A DNA stretch of 64,000 nt from Torymus aiolomorphi. Taxonomy: Eukaryota; Arthropoda; Insecta; Hymenoptera; Torymidae. The notes under the pieces were generated by a model. The model ran no database searches. It was not told the DNA's origin and saw only the letters and a list, made by a program, of their open reading frames with translations. Location: the NCBI GenBank assembly GCA_036365515.1, contig CM070875.1, positions 101,167,128-101,231,127 of the forward strand. Direction: 5' to 3'. The stretch's first letter is position 1. Every line of letters begins with the position of its first letter. The position numbers were made by a program, and so were the translations under genes. Shown one piece after another: positions 1 through 10,040 of the stretch.

Positions 1-194
1 GCGAAAGCCGAGTAGTCCAACTCTCTCTCAACGCTAATCCGTCTACACTCTCTCCTACTCCAGAAATTATCTCAGAACGTACGGCCTCCGCCTGTGCGAC
101 TAGCAATTACGCAACCAACTCTCCACGAAGAAATATCCAAATCAAGAATTATATATAATATAGGGGAGAACAAATAATTAAAATATTTAATATA
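1..194. other. Non-coding flank of mariner-type element
   Basis: Short pyrimidine-rich then AT-rich sequence with no convincing reading frame. It resembles in composition the DNA beyond the other end of the element (4325 onward), as expected if the palindromic element split one pre-existing region. A TA dinucleotide at 193-194 is the likely target site. Confidence 0.5.
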
Positions 195-1896
195 CACGGT
201 GACCCATTTTAATCGCTACACCCGGATTTTTCGGATCCTAAGACAGATAGGAAAAAATGATTCAGACAAAAGTTGTAGGGGACGAAGGGGGCCAAACGAT
301 GGTCCTAACAGCTTTGACCTTGAACTTGACCTTCAAGGTTATTTCAAGGTCAAGTGGTTTTTTTTAATAGGAACACCTATTTTTGACCCCGGATTCGGAA
401 AGAGCGGGAAATTTTACGTTCAAAATCATATTGAGACATTTTTTTTCAAGGTCATTTCAAGGTCATTTCAAGGCCAAATGAAGGTCGAACTCCGAAAAAT
501 CCATTTTAAGTCGTTTTTTCCATGAGACACAGGCTTAAGTGGTTCAAACTGATCGTAGGTTTAATAGGGAAACCCACACACCCAAAACTTTCACATCCTA
601 GTAAACAAATATCAAACTTGCACATCCGAACCCCATGCTCTTCATAGCCTCACATGCTAAACTGTTACACCAGACATCCCCCAGTCCCACACATCTCTAC
701 CACATGTCTGATGTTTGTTTAACGGAAACTTCAAGATCATTAAAGCTTCTGTTGTAAATGTGTCAACCTTACGTTTAGCGCTACCCAGAAACAACGACGT
801 GGACGTAGTAAGGATTGTTTCCTTTGGGGTGCTTGATTAAAGTGAGTCCCCTTGCCTCTCACTGTTCAGGGTGCTTGATTTAAGTGAGTCCCTTCGCCTC
901 TCACTGATCGGGGTGCTTGATTAAAGTGAGTCCCCTTGCCTCTCACTGTTCAGGGTGCTTGATTTAAGTGAGTCCCTTCGCCTCTCACTGATCGGGGTGC
1001 TTGATTAAAGTGAGTCCCCTTGCCTCTCACTGTTCAGGGTGCTTGATTTAAGTGAGTCCCTTCGCCTCTCACTGATCGGGGTGCTTGATTAAAGTGAGTC
1101 CCCTTGCCTCTCACTGTTCAGGGTGCTTGATTTAAGTGAGTCCCTTCGCCTCTCACTTATGTGTTTATCTAACCTCGAAGAAAATGTTCGAAATTACGAC
1201 CATTTGCTTCCAGGCACATAGTCAAACGCCTTTGGAAGTGGCGAACGGTGTTTAGCAAAGTTTGCCTTGGAATGGCAGCGCATGGTCGACGAATTCTGTC
1301 CATCATGTCTACTCTTGTGGTGGGCCTTTCCTCAAAAACGGCATTTTTTAAATACCCCCATAAGTAAAAATCTGATGATGTAAGATCTGGTGAGCAAGCA
1401 GGCCATTCAACCGGACCACCTCGACCAATCCATCTGTTACCATACTGCTCATTCAAGAAAGTCCTGACAATTCGAGCGAAATGTGGTGTTGCGCCGTCCT
1501 GCTGGAGCCACATTCTTCGTCGCGTTTCTAAGTCAACATCTTCCATCAATACAGGTAGTTCATCTCTTATTAGCGTTAAGTACGTATGTTGATTAACATT
1601 TTCTTCGAAAAAATAAGGGCCAATCACACATCCATTAATAATCCCACACCATACCATAATACTCCATCGTCTTTGATGGTTTACAGTTCTGACCCAATGA
1701 GGATTAACATCAGACCAGTAATGACAATTATGTCTATTCAATTCCCCATCACTTTTAAATTTTGCCTCATCAGAAAAAAGAACAAAATTAAAAAAGCCTG
1801 GATCATTTTCTATCATTTGTAAAGCCCATTGGCAAAACACAATACGCTGTTGAAAATGAGCAAACTGTAGCTCTTGGACCAGAGTAATATGATACG
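195..1896 (+). repeat. Left long terminal inverted repeat arm
   Basis: Inverted partner of 2706-4322. From the outside in it holds a subterminal region with repeated TCAAGGTCA words (344-352, 446-454, 457-465; reverse form at 315-323; variant TCAAGGCCA at 468-476), the tandem repeat at 829-1157, and the 3' part of the transposase gene in reverse. The 108-codon open frame beginning at 199 also occurs mirrored in the other arm and looks like terminal-repeat DNA, not a gene. Confidence 0.88.
829..1157 (+). repeat. 41/42-bp tandem repeat, 8 units
   Basis: Two alternating unit variants, one starting GTGCTTGATTAAAGTGAGTC and one starting GTGCTTGATTTAAGTGAGTC. Each unit contains AGTGAG and CTCACT separated by about 11 bases, so each can form a small hairpin. 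The matching array in the other arm (3437-3692) has 6 units. Confidence 0.9.
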
Positions 1897-2233
1897 CATG
1901 ATATCTAAGCACCTTCATAATTCTTAAAAATGTACTTTTTGGAAGACCGATTTCCCTTTCGATTCGACGAGCGCTCATCTGTGGGTCAAGATGAATTATT
2001 GCCAGAATAGTCACAACCCGATTATCATTTTCATCATATTGGTGGCGCCTACGTTGACGAACCATGTGTCCACCACGAGCTCTTTGAGTTAAACGTCTGA
2101 TAGCCATAGCGTCAGGGTGTCGTCTGTCTGGATAGCGTTCAGCATAAATTCTTGCCGCAGCACGATAATTACTTCGGCTTTCTCCTAAAGCCAACATCAT
2201 GTCAACGATCTCGTTGGGCGGATAGTCAGCCAT
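1169..2233 (-). CDS. Mariner-type DD41D transposase, full length
   Basis: A 354-residue transposase that would bind the element ends and catalyse cut-and-paste transposition in the nucleus. Residues about 1-130 form a helix-turn-helix type DNA-binding region (DUF4817-like opening with YPPNEIVDMM and a second helical segment near MSARRIEREIGLPKSTF). The catalytic domain shows D155 in FSDEAKF, D246 in LQQDGATPH and D288 in SPDLTSSDFYLWG. I count 41 residues between the second and third acidic residues, hence DD41D. The start chosen gives the usual N-terminal length and there is no internal stop. Only this copy has the N-terminal 114 residues; the mirrored copy lacks them. Compared with that copy it has S287 where the other has P, next to the third catalytic residue. 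No intron is apparent. Activity is possible but not shown. Confidence 0.9.
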   Translation of the reverse strand: MADYPPNEIVDMMLALGESRSNYRAAARIYAERYPDRRHPDAMAIRRLTQRARGGHMVRQRRRHQYDENDNRVVTILAIIHLDPQMSARRIEREIGLPKSTFLRIMKVLRYHAYHITLVQELQFAHFQQRIVFCQWALQMIENDPGFFNFVLFSDEAKFKSDGELNRHNCHYWSDVNPHWVRTVNHQRRWSIMVWCGIINGCVIGPYFFEENVNQHTYLTLIRDELPVLMEDVDLETRRRMWLQQDGATPHFARIVRTFLNEQYGNRWIGRGGPVEWPACSPDLTSSDFYLWGYLKNAVFEERPTTRVDMMDRIRRPCAAIPRQTLLNTVRHFQRRLTMCLEANGRNFEHFLRG

Positions 2234-2705
2234 TTCAGAGCCAGCTATTAATTACTATTAAATTTGCATAGTGAAATGGTATAAAAAATATTAATAATTA
2301 TAATATTTGCCCGTATACGGTCGCGACCAAAAAAGAAAAATGTTCCTAAATTATGGTAACTTTATCTGACTAAGTGTATTTGCCAAAAGTACTCCGATTG
2401 TCACACTTTTGTAATTGTAAGTTTTATAATAAAGTAATAATCATTAAATTATTTCTAATTTGAACTGCACATAATACTAAAACTTACTTTTATTTTAAAT
2501 ATTGTGAATTATTGCCGTTCAAACTTGAGAAATACTAATATTGATAATGTAATCATTAAAGGCACATTTACAAATAATTTCTGTTCCGTCAAGATTTTTG
2601 TACAAAAAAGAAATGTTGTATCTTTATTCTTTTAAAAGTTATGAGTAAATTAAAGATATGAGCTGTAAAAAAATGTCATTGTTTAAAAAGAAAAGTCATA
2701 ACTTT
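1897..2705. other. Unique centre of palindromic transposon
   Basis: The only part of the element not present in both arms. 1897-2233 encodes the transposase N terminus on the minus strand; 2234-2705 is AT-rich non-coding DNA that must contain the promoter of that gene. I see no clear TATA box that stands out from the AT background. Confidence 0.7.
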
Positions 2706-2706
2706 C

Positions 2707-3433
2707 GTATCATATTACTCTGGTCCAAGAGCTACAGTTTGCTCATTTTCAACAGCGTATTGTGTTTTGCCAATGGGCTTTACAAATGATAGAAAATGAT
2801 CCAGACTTTTTTAATTTTGTTCTTTTTTCTGATGAGGCAAAATTTCAAAGTGATGGGGAATTGAATAGACATAATTGTCATTACTGGTCTGATGTTAATC
2901 CTCATTGGGTCAGAACTGTAAACCATCAAAGACGATGGAGTATTATGGTATGGTGTGGGATTATTAATGGATGTGTGATTGGCCCTTATTTTTTCGAAGA
3001 AAATGTTAATCAACACACGTACTTAACGCTAATAAGAGATGAACTACCTGTATTGATGGAAGATGTTGACTTAGAAACGCGACGAAGAATGTGGCTCCAG
3101 CAGGACGGCGCAACACCACATTTCGCTCGAATTGTCAGGACTTTTTTGAATGAGCAGTATGGTAACAGATGGATTGGTCGAGGTGGTCCGGTTGAATGGC
3201 CTGCTTGCTCACCAGATCTTACATCACCAGATTTTTACTTATGGGGGTATTTAAAAAATGCCGTTTTTGAGGAAAGGCCCACCACAAGAGTAGACATGAT
3301 GGACAGAATTCGTCGACCATGCGCTGCCATTCCAAGGCAAACTTTGCTAAACACCGTTCGCCACTTCCAAAGGCGTTTGACTATGTGCCTGGAAGCAAAT
3401 GGTCGTAATTTCGAACATTTTCTTCGAGGTTAG
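2707..3433 (+). pseudogene. Truncated mirrored copy of DD41D transposase
   Basis: Encodes the equivalent of residues 115-354 of the transposase at 1169-2233, on the opposite strand, with no stop until the same natural end. The reading frame runs into the arm boundary, so the DNA-binding N terminus is missing and there is no ATG at the equivalent of the open-frame start. All three catalytic acidic residues are present, and the third sits in the more usual context SPDLTSPDF. Few substitutions separate the two copies (for example G/D at 146, K/Q at 160, S/P at 287). A protein from here would lack site-specific binding; it could act as an inhibitor only if expressed from an upstream promoter, which is speculation. 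Confidence 0.85.
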
Positions 3434-3436
3434 ATA

Positions 3437-3692
3437 AACACATAAGTGAGAGGCGAAGGGACTCACTTAAATCAAGCACCCTGAACAGTGAGAGGCAAGG
3501 GGACTCACTTTAATCAAGCACCCCGATCAGTGAGAGGCGAAGGGACTCACTTAAATCAAGCACCCTGAACAGTGAGAGGCAAGGGGACTCACTTTAATCA
3601 AGCACCCCGATCAGTGAGAGGCGAAGGGACTCACTTAAATCAAGCACCCTGAACAGTGAGAGGCAAGGGGACTCACTTTAATCAAGCACCCC
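3437..3692 (-). repeat. 41/42-bp tandem repeat, 6 units
   Basis: Reverse-strand counterpart of 829-1157 with two fewer units. Same alternating unit variants and the same short hairpin in each unit. Confidence 0.9.
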
Positions 3693-5189
3693 AAAGGAAA
3701 CAATCCTTACTACGTCCACGTCGTTGTTTCTGGGTAGCGCTAAACGTAAGGTTGACACATTTACAACAGAAGCTTTAATGATCTTGAAGTTTCCGTTAAA
3801 CAAACATCAGACATGTGGTAGAGATGTGTGGGACTGGGGATGTCTGGTGTAACAGTTTAGCATGTGAGGCTATGAAGAGCATGGGGTTCGGATGTGCAAG
3901 TTTGATATTTGTTTACTAGGATGTGAAAGTTTTGGGTGTGTGGGTTTCCCTATTAAACCTACGATCAGTTTGAACCACTTAAGCCTGTGACTCATGGAAA
4001 AAACGACTTAAAATGGATTTTTCGGAGTTCGACCTTCATTTGGCCTTGAAATGACCTTGAAATGACCTTGAAAAAAAATGTCTCAATATGATTTTGAACG
4101 TAAAATTTCCCGCTCTTTCCGAATCCGGGGTCAAAAATAGGTGTTCCTATTAAAAAAAACCACTTGACCTTGAAATAACCTTGAAGGTCAAGTTCAAGGT
4201 CAAAGCTGTTAGGACCATCGTTTGGCCCCCTTCGTCCCCTACAACTTTTGTCTGAATTATTTTTTCCTATCTGTCTTAGGATCCGAAAAATCCGGGTGTA
4301 GCGATTAAAATGGGTCACCGTGTATATATATATTTATTATTCGCACACTCCTACTATCGCTACGCCACAATTATCGCTAACTCGCCACAACTGCAACACA
4401 ACACACACACTTACTCTCACTCTCTTTCCCTACTCTACACACTTCCCAACCTTTGTCACAGCAGATTTCCCCACAAGGGATGCCAATTTGCGACAGTGTA
4501 CCTAGGCGATGAACGCCGAGCCCGAACACTCGCAAATAAAATAATTATTAACCTCCTCTCTCTTCCTCTCGCCCTCTCTCGACACACTTACCGTCCAAAA
4601 GGAGATTCCACTTTGACGTCGTATACCTGGGCAAGCTACGATGTTGAAAAGGTTGGGAAGGGCGATTGCGCAAAATAAGTACTCAAACAATAATTCAACC
4701 TAATTCTCAGTTTATTCAACTATTACCCTAACTACAGTTCGCTGAGGCTCATTCATTCTCACTCTCACTCTCTATTCGCAACGCTAACTCCCTCACACTC
4801 ATTCTCTCCAACTGTCGAGAAGCAACGCCTCGAGCACACACGTTCGCGCGACCGAAGTTGTTCTCTCTCTCTTCACCCGCCGCGCTCAACTCTCTCTCTC
4901 TCTACCCTGTCGTCATGCACGAAACCACGCGTGGACTGAAGCGCAAAACCGAAAACTGCCGCGACGCAATTCCAGGAATCGCCGCGCACACAAATCTCTC
5001 TTTTTCTCTCTACACTGTCGTCGAGTACGAGGCCGCGCGACACTCACGCGAAAGCCAAAACTGCCGCGGCGCGATTCCGAGAATCGCCACGCGTACCGAT
5101 CTCTCTCTCCACAATCGCCGCGCACAAGGCCTCTCGCGACACGACACGCCGTCACCCTCGTCTTTCTCTCTCTCCACTTAGCCGCGCTC

Positions 5190-5191
<2 letters not shown>

Positions 5192-5226
<35 letters not shown>
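5192..5226 (+). repeat. (CT)n microsatellite
   Basis: Uninterrupted CT dinucleotides within the pyrimidine-rich region. Confidence 0.95.
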
Positions 5227-5232
<6 letters not shown>

Positions 5233-5502
5233 GTCCTCAACGTGTAAGCGATCTCCGCTCACGCACTATTTCGCCAAACACACACCTTATGCCGTCTCCC
5301 TGGAACAGCTGCACTCGTCGCCGCGATGTCTCCTCGCCGTTGACCGGGACCTCGGAGACTCCTCCGCGCCTTCTCCGTGTACGCGCTCTCTCCCTTCTTA
5401 CTCACGCGTCACTGCTCTCTACTCGTTCCTCCTCTCGTTCTCTCTTTTTCCTCCGTAATGCTCCTCCTTCACTTTTGCTCGCTCAAACCTTCTCGCTGAT
5501 AA

Positions 5503-5505
<3 letters not shown>

Positions 5506-5557
<52 letters not shown>
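5506..5557 (+). repeat. (CT)n microsatellite
   Basis: About 26 CT dinucleotides. Open frames rich in Ser/Leu or Arg/Glu that cross it are artefacts. Confidence 0.95.
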
Positions 5558-5560
<3 letters not shown>

Positions 5561-6000
5561 CTCTCTTTCTTTTTAACGTACTCTCTGCATCCGCTTACTC
5601 CGAACTGATGTTTTTCGCGACGCGCCGGCAACTCGTTTCAAACAACTGTCGTCACCGTAGCAATCATTGCCTGCCTGCTCGATGCTGCCGCTCCGCCGCT
5701 GCCCGCGAGGTGCTGCCAACTCGCTCGACGCGACGGCCGCATGAGAACGCGCAAATTTCGAACGCGCTGCCCGCTCTTTCTTCGTCACCATTCTACTTAA
5801 ATACCTACCCGTCACCAGCTCATAGCAACCATAACCGCAACCACATCCAACCAAAGTCTCGCCGCTTACATATCGGGGTAAAAGACATGTAACAACGAAA
5901 TGATAAAGGGAAAAAGGCCCTATTAGTAATTCGGCCTAGATATCCGGCCGACACGAGTCGAGAGAGAAAAGGAAACGAGGAGTCAAAATACAACGTTACA

Positions 6001-6239
6001 ATATATATATATTATACATTTCGGAAACTGGTACTTTTGAGGATCTATAGTTTTTTTCTCCAGAGTTCGTATATGCTTGACTAAAGAAATAACTCCCACC
6101 CGGCGTTGAAGGTATTAATATAAATCCTCAAAAGTACCGTTTCATACCGAAGGAATTTTGAGGATGTCCTCAAAAGTCCGAAAAATCCGCAAAGTATCGA
6201 ATCCGTGCTGACATAGATCCTCAAAAGCTGCATTTGATG

Positions 6240-6240
<1 letters not shown>
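6001..6240 (-). repeat. Core cassette A, TCCTCAAAAGT arm type
   Basis: Lies between short and long (TA)n tracts. The core occurs on the minus strand at 6078-6092. It is enclosed by a perfect 15-base complementary pair, GGTACTTTTGAGGAT at 6030-6044 and its reverse complement at 6124-6138. The arm word recurs in both orientations further right (about 6150-6230). Confidence 0.75.

Positions 6241-6327
<87 letters not shown>
6240..6327. repeat. (TA)n microsatellite
   Basis: Long TA array separating two core cassettes; a second short TA array lies at about 6678-6697. Confidence 0.95.
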
Positions 6328-6328
<1 letters not shown>

Positions 6329-6329
6329 T

Positions 6330-6677
6330 CACATCTGGGACGCATTTTGAGGATTATATAGGTCATATATACCGAATATTGAGGATTTTGTAGGCATTTT
6401 GAGGAGTCTCCTCAAAAGTCCAAAGCACTCGAGAGGCATTTTGAGGATTTTTCAGCGGTTTCCACAATAGTGTGTTAATACATCGATTTCGGAAATTCCG
6501 TGATATTTTTCCGTAAAAGCGGGCGCCGCAGGCGTCGTGGTGTTAGTCAATAACCTTAGGGTCATTATTTCTTTAGTCACGCGCTTGTTTATTGGTTGTT
6601 TATAACAATGTTTATATTTGTGTCACCACTATTGTACAAATTCTTTATGAAATCCTCAAAATACCGTCCAATGAGAT
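6330..6677 (+). repeat. Core cassette B with extra GC-rich block
   Basis: Core CATTATTTCTTTAGTCAC at 6563-6580. The arm word related to GCATTTTGAGGATT is repeated about five times left of the core, and CCTCAAAATACC lies to its right. A GC-rich block around 6515-6548 (GGGCGCCGCAGGCGT, then GTGGTGTTAGTC) is shared with the cassette at 54213-54530. No protein coding is visible. Confidence 0.7.
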
Positions 6678-6697
6678 ATATATATATATATATATAT

Positions 6698-6940
6698 GAT
6701 ACATTTCTCGAAAGGGGTTTATAAAGCCCGTTTTTTTATATATAGGTGTTTATCGTGCCCGATTTTGATTATGCAGTCCGGGCTTCATAATATTTCTAAA
6801 TATAGGGGTTTATGCGGCCCGACCTAGAGTCTATAACCCCAGGGTCCATTATTTCTTTAGTCACTTACCATAGGGAACTCTGGGCTGTAGGTACTAATAT
6901 ACAGTCTTGGGCTACATAAACCCCGATAAGTGTGTGTGTG

Positions 6941-6944
<4 letters not shown>
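6698..6944 (+). repeat. Core cassette C, GGGGTTTATG arm type
   Basis: Core at 6847-6864. Arms GGGGTTTATG (6805-6814) and CATAAACCCC (6915-6924) are perfectly complementary. Just around the core, AGAGTC and GAACTCTG provide a second, inner pairing. Variants of the arm word are repeated in the left half. A nearly full inverted copy lies at 11134-11372. Confidence 0.75.

Positions 6945-6977
<33 letters not shown>
6945..6977. repeat. (TA)n microsatellite
   Basis: TA array between cassettes C and D, preceded by a short GT run. Confidence 0.95.
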
Positions 6978-6980
<3 letters not shown>

Positions 6981-7183
6981 TTATGTTAGTTTCCAGGAGA
7001 TTCCAGATGTTTAACGTTGGTTTCGGGGACATTTGTTAGTTTTGGGAACAGTCGCTGAATCTACATATGTTTAACGTCAGTTTTGTGGACATCGGCCCCC
7101 ATAAGAGACATTATTTCTTTAGTCACGTATAGGTATACAGTAACATGGGGTCCTGGGAACTAACGTTATACAAGTTAATATAT
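6978..7183 (+). repeat. Core cassette D, GTTAGTTTCCAGG arm type
   Basis: Core at 7109-7126. GTTAGTTTCCAGG (6985-6997) pairs at 12 of 13 positions with 7152-7164. Related words (TTAACGTTGGTTTCGGGGAC) recur on the left. The arm sequence is unrelated to those of cassettes A-C although the core is the same. Confidence 0.7.
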
Positions 7184-7186
7184 ATA

Positions 7187-7228
<42 letters not shown>
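7184..7228. repeat. (TA)n microsatellite
   Basis: TA array closing the run of four cassettes. Confidence 0.95.
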
Positions 7229-7231
<3 letters not shown>

Positions 7232-7608
7232 TGAATTCTAGATTTTTATTATTTAAAAATTACTATTTAGTTTTGCAAACATTTAAAGATTTTTTGATAG
7301 TTTTACCAGCAGCGAAAAACCTTCAAGAAGGCGTCATCAAAATTTTAATGCAAACTGATGAATAGGAAGAAAATGGTGGCGAGTAGAAGTGTGAAAAAGT
7401 AGTAGTATCATCGTGTAACTCCCAATCCACGATATAGATATACACCGCCATGTAGAGCCGTTATAGTGGAAAGGGGCGAGGGGGCCGCGTCGTGGCCAAA
7501 GTGAAAGGCGACCACGGCGGCCAGGCGGCGGTAACGGGGGAATGGGAGAGTGAGATAGGAGATGTGGGGAAGACGGGAGAGGAATATATGACAGGAATGA
7601 GAAAGAGA
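7229..7608. other. Unassigned non-coding DNA
   Basis: AT-rich, then GC-rich near 7480-7560. Minus-strand open frames crossing into the (GATA)n tract are low-complexity. Nothing recognisable. Confidence 0.4.
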
Positions 7609-9276
7609 GAGTGAGAGAGAGATAGATAGATAGATAGATAAACTTTATTTGCCATCTCGGCAAAAAACATAAAATACATAACCAGTGTACATTGTAGATA
7701 ACTGCAAAATTAAATATAAAAATATAAAAAACAATCGAATAAAATACATAATATATAAAAGCATAAATATGTTTCATTTGCAAAGTTCACAAAATTAGTA
7801 AAAAAAAGAATTATAATAAAAAAACAAAAAGAAAAAAAAATTAAAACGCTATAATACAATACCGACATAGTCGTAGTCAACCAAGGCTAACATTACATTT
7901 TATACAAGATATAGGATTAATATAATTTTCTGTGACCAGGGACCCGTTTTATTTTTAATTTTTATTTTATAATTTTTATTTTTAATTTTTAATTTTATTG
8001 CACTAACACTAAATATCACAGTTTTTATATTCCTAAAATACTATCACAGTACGAAGCCAATCGGCCGAGTCAAGTTTGACATTATATTTAAGGTCGGCTT
8101 CTTCGGGTCCCCGCACTGTTGACTCCCTGAACCCACGAGATGGAGGGCTAAGGATCACAGTCCAGAAGGTACTGGCGCACCGCCCTTTTAAATGACCAAA
8201 ATGATTGTAAGTGGCGTAGGGAAGGAGGGAGAGAGTTCCAGAGCCGGACACTCTGATTTAGAAACGCCCTATCACTCGTTTTGTAATTCAAGGCGGGGGT
8301 CTTAAGCTCTGGCTGCACACCCCTGCTGGTAGGCCTAGGCTTGTTCACCTCGAAAAAGGCAGCTAAATAACTCGGCTCACGCAGCCGTAGTATTTTATAC
8401 ATTAATAGTGCTGCAAAGTAAAATCTGCGCGAGTCCATACGGAGCCAGCCCAGGCGTTTCCTGTGAGGGGTTATGTGTTGCTCCCTCCTAGCCCCAGTGA
8501 TATACCTCACACATGCATTGCTCAGTTGTTGCACTTTCTCTCGCTGTTCGTCCGGTGCATCAATGTATACCACTGTACAGTAGTCCAAGTGTGGTTGGAT
8601 TAACGACTCAACTAATCTTTTGCGGAGGGTCTCGGTGGTACATGCCCTTATAAACCGCAAACTATACAGGGCTTTATTGACTTTCTTTGCAAGTTGTTCA
8701 ATATGCGGTTTCCATGTTAATTTACTGTCAAGAGTAACACTGAGACTCACAACTTCGCTACTAAATGGGATGAGCTCACCAGACTGCAAGCCAATACCCC
8801 GCAATCCCAACGAGTTTACATAATTTACACCTATTCTCGAGCCAAATACAATGGCTTTGGTCTTGCCAGGATTTAGATGCAGTCCAGAGGTCTCCGCCCA
8901 TTCAGCCACCATTCGCGCCGCATGAGATAGTTGAGCCATGCCCTCCAAAATTTTATCTTTGGTGATATGTAGATATATTTGGAGGTCGTCCGCATAAAAT
9001 ATATGTTTGATAGCATGTCCGTCGAGTATGTCTCGCATGTCGTTCACATGGAGACAAAATAGCAAAGGACCCAGGACGGAACCCTGTGGAACTCCCAGAT
9101 TGGTTTCTAGCTATTCAGAATTTCCACTTTTATTGGAAATGACCATCTGAGTACGACCTTGTAAATATGATTTTATCCACAGAAGCGCCGACCCGGAGAA
9201 TTCCAGCTGGCGGAGTTTGCGCAGAAGTTTTGTCGGTGAAATGGTGTCAAAGGCCTTGCTAAAGTCAAAAAGTAAC

Positions 9277-9278
<2 letters not shown>
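7609..9278 (-). mobile_element. 5'-truncated jockey/CR1-like non-LTR element
   Basis: The minus strand reads a reverse transcriptase 3' portion, a roughly 500-bp 3' UTR, an AATAAA signal at about 7643-7650 and a (ATCT)n tail at about 7609-7640. The 5' side breaks at a (GA)n microsatellite (from 9279), so the endonuclease and most of the reverse transcriptase are absent. The element at 30646-36087 has the same C-terminal layout and a related ATCTA tail, so the two are relatives. Confidence 0.8.
8148..9278 (-). pseudogene. Reverse transcriptase C-terminal fragment
   Basis: Reading the minus strand, the fragment starts within the reverse transcriptase palm (FDFSKAFDTISP), continues through a YLQGRTQM segment and NLGVPQGSVLGPLLF, and has the active-site box YADD in HIFYADDLQIYL, then thumb and C-terminal regions ending SFWSFKRAVRQYLLDCDP. 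A TAG stop at about 9106 interrupts the frame a few codons before GVPQGS; downstream of it 305 codons are open. The 5' end is lost at a (GA)n tract. The role of the intact protein is target-primed reverse transcription of the element RNA. This copy cannot make a functional enzyme. Confidence 0.85.

Positions 9279-9338
<60 letters not shown>
9279..9338 (+). repeat. (GA)n microsatellite
   Basis: GA array forming the 5' break of the non-LTR fragment on its left. Confidence 0.95.
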
Positions 9339-9341
<3 letters not shown>

Positions 9342-10040
9342 GGGCGAGGGAGAGGGAAGAGGGAAACACGAATAAGAGAGAGAGTAGTCTGTTTTTTTCT
9401 ATTAAGCCCTCCAAGTAATGTCAAAGATATCAATTAATAAAACAATCATTTTTGTAATAAAAATCAAATTTATTTATTTATTTGTTACAAATTTACTTAT
9501 GAAGATGATTGAATTATGATGAATTACTTAGTCTATTATAAATATTTTCGAATTCATTCTCTACATATTTTATATTTTCCGATAATTTACAGATAAATCA
9601 TCAATTTTGATTAATAATGGATTTAATAACTTACAATTATCTGTATAATGCATTATTATGATGATGATAGATAAAATAATGTTCAATAGATATATAATCT
9701 CAATAATTACAGTAGCAATACATATTTCAAATGTAAAATTTCCTCTTTCAGTTGTTGATATTTCTTCACATTGTTCAATAGCACGAATTTCAATCATTTT
9801 CTCTGCTTTCTATATGTTATTTAATTAAAATAGGACTTATAATTAAAATTAATTTGTCTATTCTGTGAGAAAAACATGCACGATCTATTGCTTCTTCCTC
9901 CCACTTTTTTTTAGCAAACAGCCAAGTATGCATGTGGTGCACTTTTGGATCTAAATTAAATGTTACTTCTTTTTTCTATCGTTTCATCACAATAGATTTT
10001 ATTCTGTTTTATTACTGTAAGGCTTACGCGAGTTAGGTAA
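9339..10040. other. AT-rich DNA with a coding-like remnant
   Basis: Mostly AT-rich. On the minus strand near 9850-9980 a frame reads VTFNLDPKVHHMHTW followed by KKKWEEEAIDRACF, which looks like real protein in composition and spacing of Trp and His, and stops soon after. I do not recognise a family. The 75-codon frame at 9570-9797 is Ile-rich and may be chance. Confidence 0.3.

Larger units (their letters stand above)
195..4322. mobile_element. Palindromic mariner-type (DD41D) transposon
   Basis: Both ends carry the same terminus (CACGGTGACCCATTTTAATC inward), flanked by TA at 193-194 and 4323-4324, the target duplication expected for Tc1/mariner elements. The two arms (195-1896 and 2706-4322) are near-identical inverted copies around a unique 809-bp centre. 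Each arm contains the C-terminal two-thirds of a transposase gene, so the element is close to an inverted dimer with the same gene end at both termini. The arms differ in length by about 85 bp, which equals two units of an internal 41/42-bp tandem repeat (8 copies left, 6 right). One transposase copy is full length, so the element may have been active recently; the near identity of the arms agrees with recent origin or ongoing correction. Confidence 0.88.
2706..4322 (-). repeat. Right long terminal inverted repeat arm
   Basis: Inverted copy of 195-1896. It begins at CGTATCATATTACTCTGG, exactly where the left arm ends in reverse, and runs to the terminus next to TA at 4323. It contains the truncated transposase copy, the 6-unit tandem repeat at 3437-3692 and the mirrored TCAAGGTCA cluster. 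Confidence 0.88.
4325..5990. other. Pyrimidine-rich non-coding region
   Basis: Strong CT bias on the plus strand with many CTCTCT and CACACT stretches and moderate CpG content in 4850-5850. Several short open frames exist on both strands but all are low-complexity by-products of CT repeats. It could be an old LTR or untranslated region of a retroelement, but I cannot identify matching ends or coding sequence. Confidence 0.4.

Noticed and set aside
199..525. 108-codon open frame, mirrored at 3992-4318
   Set aside because: It lies wholly in the terminal inverted repeat and starts at GTG; both copies exist only because the arms are palindromic.
829..1157. Regular repeats resembling a CRISPR array
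   Set aside because: The units are contiguous with no unique spacers, and the context is a eukaryotic transposon.
5289..5892. Several 70-95 codon frames on both strands
   Set aside because: They cross (CT)n and CpG-rich repeats and overlap each other in opposite directions; no domain is visible.
7337..7783. 148-codon minus-strand frame
   Set aside because: It runs through the (GATA)n tail and 3' UTR of a non-LTR element; the composition is low-complexity.
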